Shown here piece by piece: positions 59,320 through 64,000 of a stretch of 64,000 bases of DNA; positions within the stretch are counted from its first letter, which is position 1; the number at the start of each line of letters is the position of its first letter. The translations under genes were made by a program, and so were the position numbers. The stretch lies in assembly GCF_008831285.2 (NCBI RefSeq), contig NC_045140.1, forward strand, positions 17,854,370 to 17,918,369, read 5' to 3'. The notes under the pieces were generated by a model. That model was not told the DNA's origin, did not search any database, and saw only the letters and a list, made by a program, of their open reading frames with translations. This DNA is from Nymphaea colorata (lineage: Eukaryota; Streptophyta; Magnoliopsida; Nymphaeales; Nymphaeaceae).

Positions 59320-61976
59320 GTAGAGCGTAGAGTACTTTAATTAATTAGTGAACAAAACAAGAGAATGTTTTTCATATCGAGTAATAGACTTATGAGAGCC
59401 GCATTTGGTATATTCTGGAGACATTTTCTACAATGTTTCAACTTGCACATCGGTTTTCAAGAATAAGAGTTACAACACTTAAGGGGGGTTCATAGTTTGA
59501 AATTTTGATTCAAGAATGAAACTTTTAGAACCTAATTCTTCTTCTTCAAACTAGATGAAATCAAAATTCCAGGTTTAGTTTCTTAATTCCTGAAACAAAA
59601 TACCCCTTTTGTTTAATATCTCCAATTTGTTAAAAAATGTGCATTGGTTCTAAACTTACGTTCTAGTTATATCAAACAAGCCCTAATGTTCTTTGATTAT
59701 TAGTTTTTTTTTTTTTTTCAAGCTAAATGGGTTTACACTCTCATTAACATATTAGATCGTTTATTGTGTTGCAACTAAAGGGACTTTTACAATCTGGTCT
59801 TACCAAGGGATGTCAACCATCTGGGTGCAGGTCTAATCGGATCTGGCTTTCAATTCAAATTAGGATTGGATTTTTTGAAATGGAGTTTCGACCTGACGAT
59901 ATATATAATTGGGTATGATAGCATAGGATTAAATTACATGATAATTTTCTTTTACTGACCCTTTTCCCTGAAGTTTTGCATTTTCATATGCAAGAAGATG
60001 AACACTCTCAAGATAGAAACGTGACAATGACAATGAGATTCGAACTTAGAACCTCTTATAGCTAAGCTGCCAAGCAATCCCTGGCTTCTAGCTAAGCTGC
60101 CAAGCATAACGAAGTCAGCTAACTCGACAACAATATATAACATTGCTAGAGAATGATCATTTACAGAAAACAAATGGAAACTGATCTAATGGGTCTATCG
60201 TTTTCTATCCCAAGGTTGGGGAATCTTTTGGGCGGTGATCTCGAAAAAGGAGAAAACGATGCTGCTGAGCATCGCTCGAGTTTGTTTAACAGGTCAATGG
60301 CTGCCAGAAACTTCCCCATGCTTTTGTCCCCATCATGCCAGACAGAAGGGCCAAGCATCAGAAGGACAAAACCTTTGTCAGAAACGTCGACAAACCTTGA
60401 CCTGTATTAATCGTAGGACATGTTTTGTTACCAGAAAAGAAGTTTAAGTTTTGGATCAGAACTGCAGTAGTGCACGGAAGCAGAAAAAGAAAAAAAAACA
60501 GGCGAGAAGATGATCTTATTCACTTTGCTTAAAGACTTCTGCAAGAGTCTCTGGAGATCCCAACTTACATTGCAAAACTCTCCTCCTTGGGATCCCTCTC
60601 TATTGTACTCACGAAGGATCGGTAACTGTTAAGAATGCCTCAGTTTGGTTTAAGATGGATCTCCAGCAAAACAATCTCCACAGCCCAATTGAACTTCAAA
60701 GAAATGTTTCTTCCTTATCGTATGAGAAAGCCACGGTTGCCACTAAAACAAGGTCCACAGACTTTTAAGAAGCTTACTGACTGCATTCTCTTGACGCTTT
60801 CAGTTTCTTTTCTTTTTTCATCTTTTCTGAAAACCAATATGTTTTCCAATACCAAATCTCTGAAGTTTTTTTTCTTCTATTTTATATGCATCATAGCAGT
60901 TTGCCAGCAAGTAAATTGCTGGGAAACGCCACAGAAATCGAACGTTGACATTTTGCTGATGACGACAATGACTAAAAAGATTATATAGAAGAATACTTTT
61001 GCCTTGCATTTGACATTTTGCTGATGACGACAATGACAAAAAAACTCTATAAAAGAACACTTTTCTGCAACCTTTCAATTCCACAAAATTTGCATCTTCA
61101 AATGCACAAGAGGAAAAAAAAAAAAAAAAACTCGACAAACACAAAGAACCAAACGAGCGACAGAGACGCATTCTATTTTTAACTTATGTAAAACTCTTTT
61201 TAAAATGAAAAAAGTAAAAACTATAGAAAAGAGTCTCACAGAATCTGAATCTGCTCCATACAAAATAATGATTTATCACACAAGAGCACACAAAATTTTT
61301 ACTCTTCAATTCAAACTCAAAAACACTACGGGAGAGAAATAACAAATAAATAAGAACGTAAAAACTGGAAGAATATCATCTAATCATGCAGAAATGACAA
61401 TTTTAAAATCAAAATCACTCGTTAGTTCTCTCCCTTTTTTTTTTTGTAAAACAAAGAGACATTGAGGAGCTGATGAAGATCACATATAATATAACCCAAG
61501 TAAAAATTAAACTTTTTTCACTCTGTGACTTTCTTTTTCTTAGGTTCAGATGATTGCAATAGTGGAGGAGGCATCTCTCTCTAAAGGGGACCTACTCCTT
61601 TTCTTTCTTCTTCGTTTTCCTTTTGCCTTTACTCAGAAAATGGATGCAAGGGTTAATGTCTTTTCTGGGGAGCGCAGAGAAGTTGGCCAGCTAGGAGGGC
61701 CCCCTTTCCCTTGCCCTTGATTTTTTTTAGAGCCCGGCCAAACGGTCTAAAGATTTATATGGGTATGGTCAAACTAAACTCGAATCTAAAAAATACATTA
61801 CGCAACTAAAATTTTCAATTTTTGTAATGTAATTTTTTTTTTTTTTCAGTTAGTTGGGGTGGAGCCAGAGTAACAAACAATAAATAGGGTTGTTGACATT
61901 TACCATGGAGAAGAGGGTCCTCCACATGGAGGGGACCGGACCCAAAGTAACCTAACAGCTTCAGTTCACAGCCTTT
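59320..61976. other. Non-genic right part of duplication unit 2
   Basis: Counterpart of 44405-47560. It retains the paired TTGACATTTTGCTGATGACG repeat (about 60946 and 61015) and the distal segment with TTTACTCAGAAAATGGATGC. Apart from the small open frame listed separately, I see no gene. Homology ends at about 61976. Confidence 0.6.
60153..60410 (+). other. 85-codon open frame, frameshifted in the other unit
   Basis: It starts with a real ATG and reads IPRLGNLLGGDLEKG and later NFPMLLSPSCQTEG. The unit 1 copy is truncated by a one-base insertion. I recognise no family. Either it is the remnant of a final exon of a gene carried within the duplication, or a chance open frame. The Ser/Pro-rich end and lack of upstream exons favour caution. 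Confidence 0.25.
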
Positions 61977-63069
61977 GAGTTTGATAACCTTGCTCTCACA
62001 TCTACTTGATTTGAGACCATCGAGGATCTTGGATTGGAAGGTTTGAGGTCAGGCCCTCTTCCATCGGACGTCAATTCTAAATCTCAAATCCTTATTTTTC
62101 CACTGATCTGAAATCCAGTGTTTGTCTATTTTGTAGACTCCATCTACAAAGGATTTCAAATCAGCCTTGGATTTGAGATCCAAAAGTTGTCAGACGCACC
62201 CTAAAAGATCAGACTCTCGCAAGTGCGCCTCAACGAGCACTTGACCATTACGTAGCAAAAGTAGAGAGTGAAGCCTGAGATATTCATGTGACACTTGAAA
62301 AGTGTTTCATTATTTTAAATTCTAAAGTCATAAATATGATCTACATATAACTAGTTCACCTATGCATGATAAAGCCATACCGTAAAATAATATCAGGATC
62401 TCAGATCCATGGAAAACAAAAGTAAGAACACTGGCAAGTATTAATGAAAAAAAAAATATCATTAGCATTGCTTAATTACCACCCGCGTTTAGACCAGTCG
62501 GGGAGATCAAAGATATAAAAATTCAAAATACTTAAACATTGTCTTAAATTTTCTCATTAAAAGAGTTCTTCAAGTCGCAAAAATTCTATCATTCTTTTGC
62601 TAGAGATCTGTTTTCCTCTTATGCAAGATGCCGTCAGCCAAATTGTTTTCCGACGACCATACGACGTTGAAGATCGCCTTCGTGTGATGAAGGTTTCTTT
62701 TTAATGGGGTAAGAGGTGTCCGGATGGATGGTTAAGCCCCAATGAGGCGCGCTTCCAGAAAAGCACCACCAAACCGTGCGGTTTTCTGAAATTGGTCGAG
62801 CCGTCGTTTTCCTCTTACCAACCTCCCCCGCGGCAAACACGTTTACACCAGCCATTTTCTAGAAATTTCCCGAGCGGGTCGGCCCCGTGGGTAAGATTTC
62901 GAAGAAAGCCGCGTCGCAGAAGCAAACTCAAGGCTCAATTGACTTGTTCCCCAAGAATAAGCTCCCTCTTTTCAACGCATAAATACCATCCCCACGCATC
63001 AATTCATCCCATATTTCTTCTTTCATCAAGATTGGAGATTGTTCCCGAACAGATTGAGAAAACCAGAAG
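61977..63069. other. Intergenic DNA and promoter of the AN1 zinc-finger gene
   Basis: Beyond the end of duplication unit 2 the DNA is unique within the window. The last 350 bases are richer in GC and contain a TATA-like element at 62979-62985. Open frames at 62634-62855 (-) and 62792-63178 overlap the promoter and are not supported as genes. Confidence 0.6.
62979..62985 (+). promoter_or_regulatory. TATA-like box of the AN1 zinc-finger gene
   Basis: ATAAATA lies 85 bases upstream of the start codon at 63070, in a stretch with few other A/T runs. The spacing fits a TATA box with a 50-60 base leader. Confidence 0.5.
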
Positions 63070-63174
63070 ATGGGGGAGAGAGGAAGCGATCTTCTTGATT
63101 TGGGCAGGCACTGCCAGTTCGATGAATGCCATCAACTTGATTTCCTCCCTTTCAAATGTGATGGATGCAAGAAG
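63070..63174 (+). CDS. AN1-type zinc-finger (stress-associated protein, SAP11-13/ZFAND2-like), first exon, partial
   Basis: Only exon 1 (35 codons) is in the window; the donor is AAG|GTAAGC at 63175. It reads DLGRHCQFDECHQLDFLPFK then CDGCKK, the start of an AN1 finger: C15-x4-C20, then C30-x2-C33, with the LDFLPF core between them. The sequence starts the protein directly, as in the group whose AN1 finger is N-terminal (Arabidopsis SAP11-SAP13, animal ZFAND2). These proteins bind ubiquitin-proteasome components and respond to stress. The next exon (expected to continue with a C/H-rich stretch) was not found before 64000, so the first intron exceeds 820 bases. Confidence 0.85.
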
Positions 63175-64000
63175 GTAAGCGCTTCCTGCTTTTGGGTATC
63201 ATTCTTCTCCATGTTGGCTGATGCCATAGAAACCCGTCTATGTTTTGATGTTTTTTGTTGGTCTTAGCATGAAAGGCAATCTGTCTCTGCAAACCAATCC
63301 CGCCCATATTGCTTGGGGGCGAGGCCTTTTACCAAGTTTGCATGGGCCCATGGTTGTCATGTCGTAGATGGATGGTGGGCCTTAAAGTTAAATTTGGGTG
63401 TATTCTTTCATGGTGATTGAAAAGGATCCACTCTTTAGCATTTTGCGGATTGGAGGTCTGTTACTGTTTGAACTCGTGTATATATTTTTTGCCTTAGCCA
63501 AGAAAAATGAAAGTCAATCATGTGATGTGGAATGAATTTAGATATCTTACATGGGAAAACCAATATCCTGCTTTTTTGTTACTCAGAGGAACTTTCAGAG
63601 GTTTTCGTTTTCTTCAATTGGACAAATTCGGAAATCTTTTCACCCAGAACTGCAGGCCCTGTTTTTGGTTCGTAAGCTTTAGAAAGGCTAGCTTGCAAAC
63701 TTATATCGCCACTGTTCTAATGCGGCCTCTTATTGCTATATGTAAATTAATGTTTGTGAACTTCACATCCGTGATAAGTCAAAGTATGTTTTGCCCTTTT
63801 AGTAACATGGCCATGTTATAGTTCATTCTTGAGTCATTTAGAAGATCTATTTATCCCTTGAACCCATATTTCTTTATATGACGGAAGAGAAGGTACCTAA
63901 ATATTCATCCAAGGCTCAAATTGATGAAGAATTTCTTGAGAATCTGACAACTTATGCCACTGAATTTGGTTCACTAAGTGACGGTATAATTATGCTATTT
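63175..64000 (+). other. First intron of the AN1 gene, with an open frame at the window edge
   Basis: No AN1 continuation is visible. From 63878 an ATG-started frame (MTEEKVPKYSSKAQIDEEFL) stays open to the window end, 41 codons. I do not recognise it. It could be an intronic chance frame, a TE fragment, or a separate gene if the AN1 gene is shorter than expected. The open frame at 63507-63821 has no domain. Confidence 0.4.

Larger units (their letters stand above)
54933..59320. other. Unit-2-specific 4.4 kb segment without recognised genes
   Basis: This lies where unit 1 has 2.0 kb of copia debris, and nothing is shared between the two. It is AT-rich and contains two short tandem repeats (55149-55254 and 57239-57409), Gypsy/copia-like proteins are not visible, and open frames such as 55474-55722 and 57355-57621 (-) have no domain I recognise. 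It may be older spacer lost from unit 1 or a nested TE. Confidence 0.55.
47847..61976. repeat. Tandem segmental duplication, unit 2
   Basis: Second copy of 34638-47560, in the same orientation, after a 286-bp spacer (47561-47846) with no match elsewhere in the window. It carries the truncated peroxidase, a full U-box gene and about 4.4 kb of DNA (54933-59320) absent from unit 1. Unit 2 lacks the 37398-38165 segment of unit 1. Confidence 0.9.

Noticed and set aside
62792-63178. 128-codon open frame overlapping the AN1 start
   Set aside because: It is in a different frame from the AN1 finger, covers the promoter and TATA-like box, and is Arg/Pro/Ser-rich without a domain.

Overview
This window is plant nuclear DNA. 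It carries spliced genes with GT-AG introns, AT-rich introns and intergenic DNA, (CT)n/(AG)n tracts in leaders, and retroelement debris. The gene families are plant ones: an ERD6-like sugar transporter, an F-box/LRR protein, SAG101, an EDEM-type mannosidase, class III peroxidase, U-box/ARM ligases and an AN1 zinc finger. SAG101 is, to my knowledge, absent from monocots, so a non-monocot angiosperm is most likely. I cannot name the species.

Layout. 1-2864: AT-rich upstream DNA. 2865-7185 (+): 18-exon ERD6-like monosaccharide transporter. 8679-10200 (-): 3-exon F-box/LRR-like gene, with a decayed copy of its 5' region near 12.1-12.4 kb, then a SINE-like element and a 3 x 123 bp minisatellite. 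14643-17848 (+): 3-exon SAG101. 18630-28954 (-): 15-exon EDEM1-like GH47 gene (MNS5 type); its largest intron holds an LTR-like piece with a long palindrome, and one intron has a GC donor. 28955-34352: gene-poor. 34353-36707 (+): class III peroxidase of the PRX31/41 type. 40392-42188 (-): intronless U-box/ARM E3 ligase.

The main structural feature is a tandem segmental duplication. Unit 1 (about 34638-47560) holds peroxidase codons 96 to stop, the U-box gene and downstream DNA. Unit 2 (about 47847-61976) repeats it. The second unit starts inside peroxidase exon 1, so its peroxidase (47838-49908) has lost the signal peptide and distal heme pocket. The second U-box gene (52905-54701) is full length. 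The two units have since gained and lost different blocks: copia fragments in unit 1, a LINE-like block kept in unit 2, and 4.4 kb of unit-2-specific DNA. At the right edge an AN1 zinc-finger gene starts at 63070 and runs out of the window.

The genes do not form one pathway. Several fit stress biology by family (SAG101 immunity, U-box ligases, peroxidase, AN1/SAP protein, sugar efflux from the vacuole), but this is ordinary plant gene order and not an operon-like unit. All exon models below were built by eye from splice sites, reading-frame continuity and remembered family sequence. No search was run.
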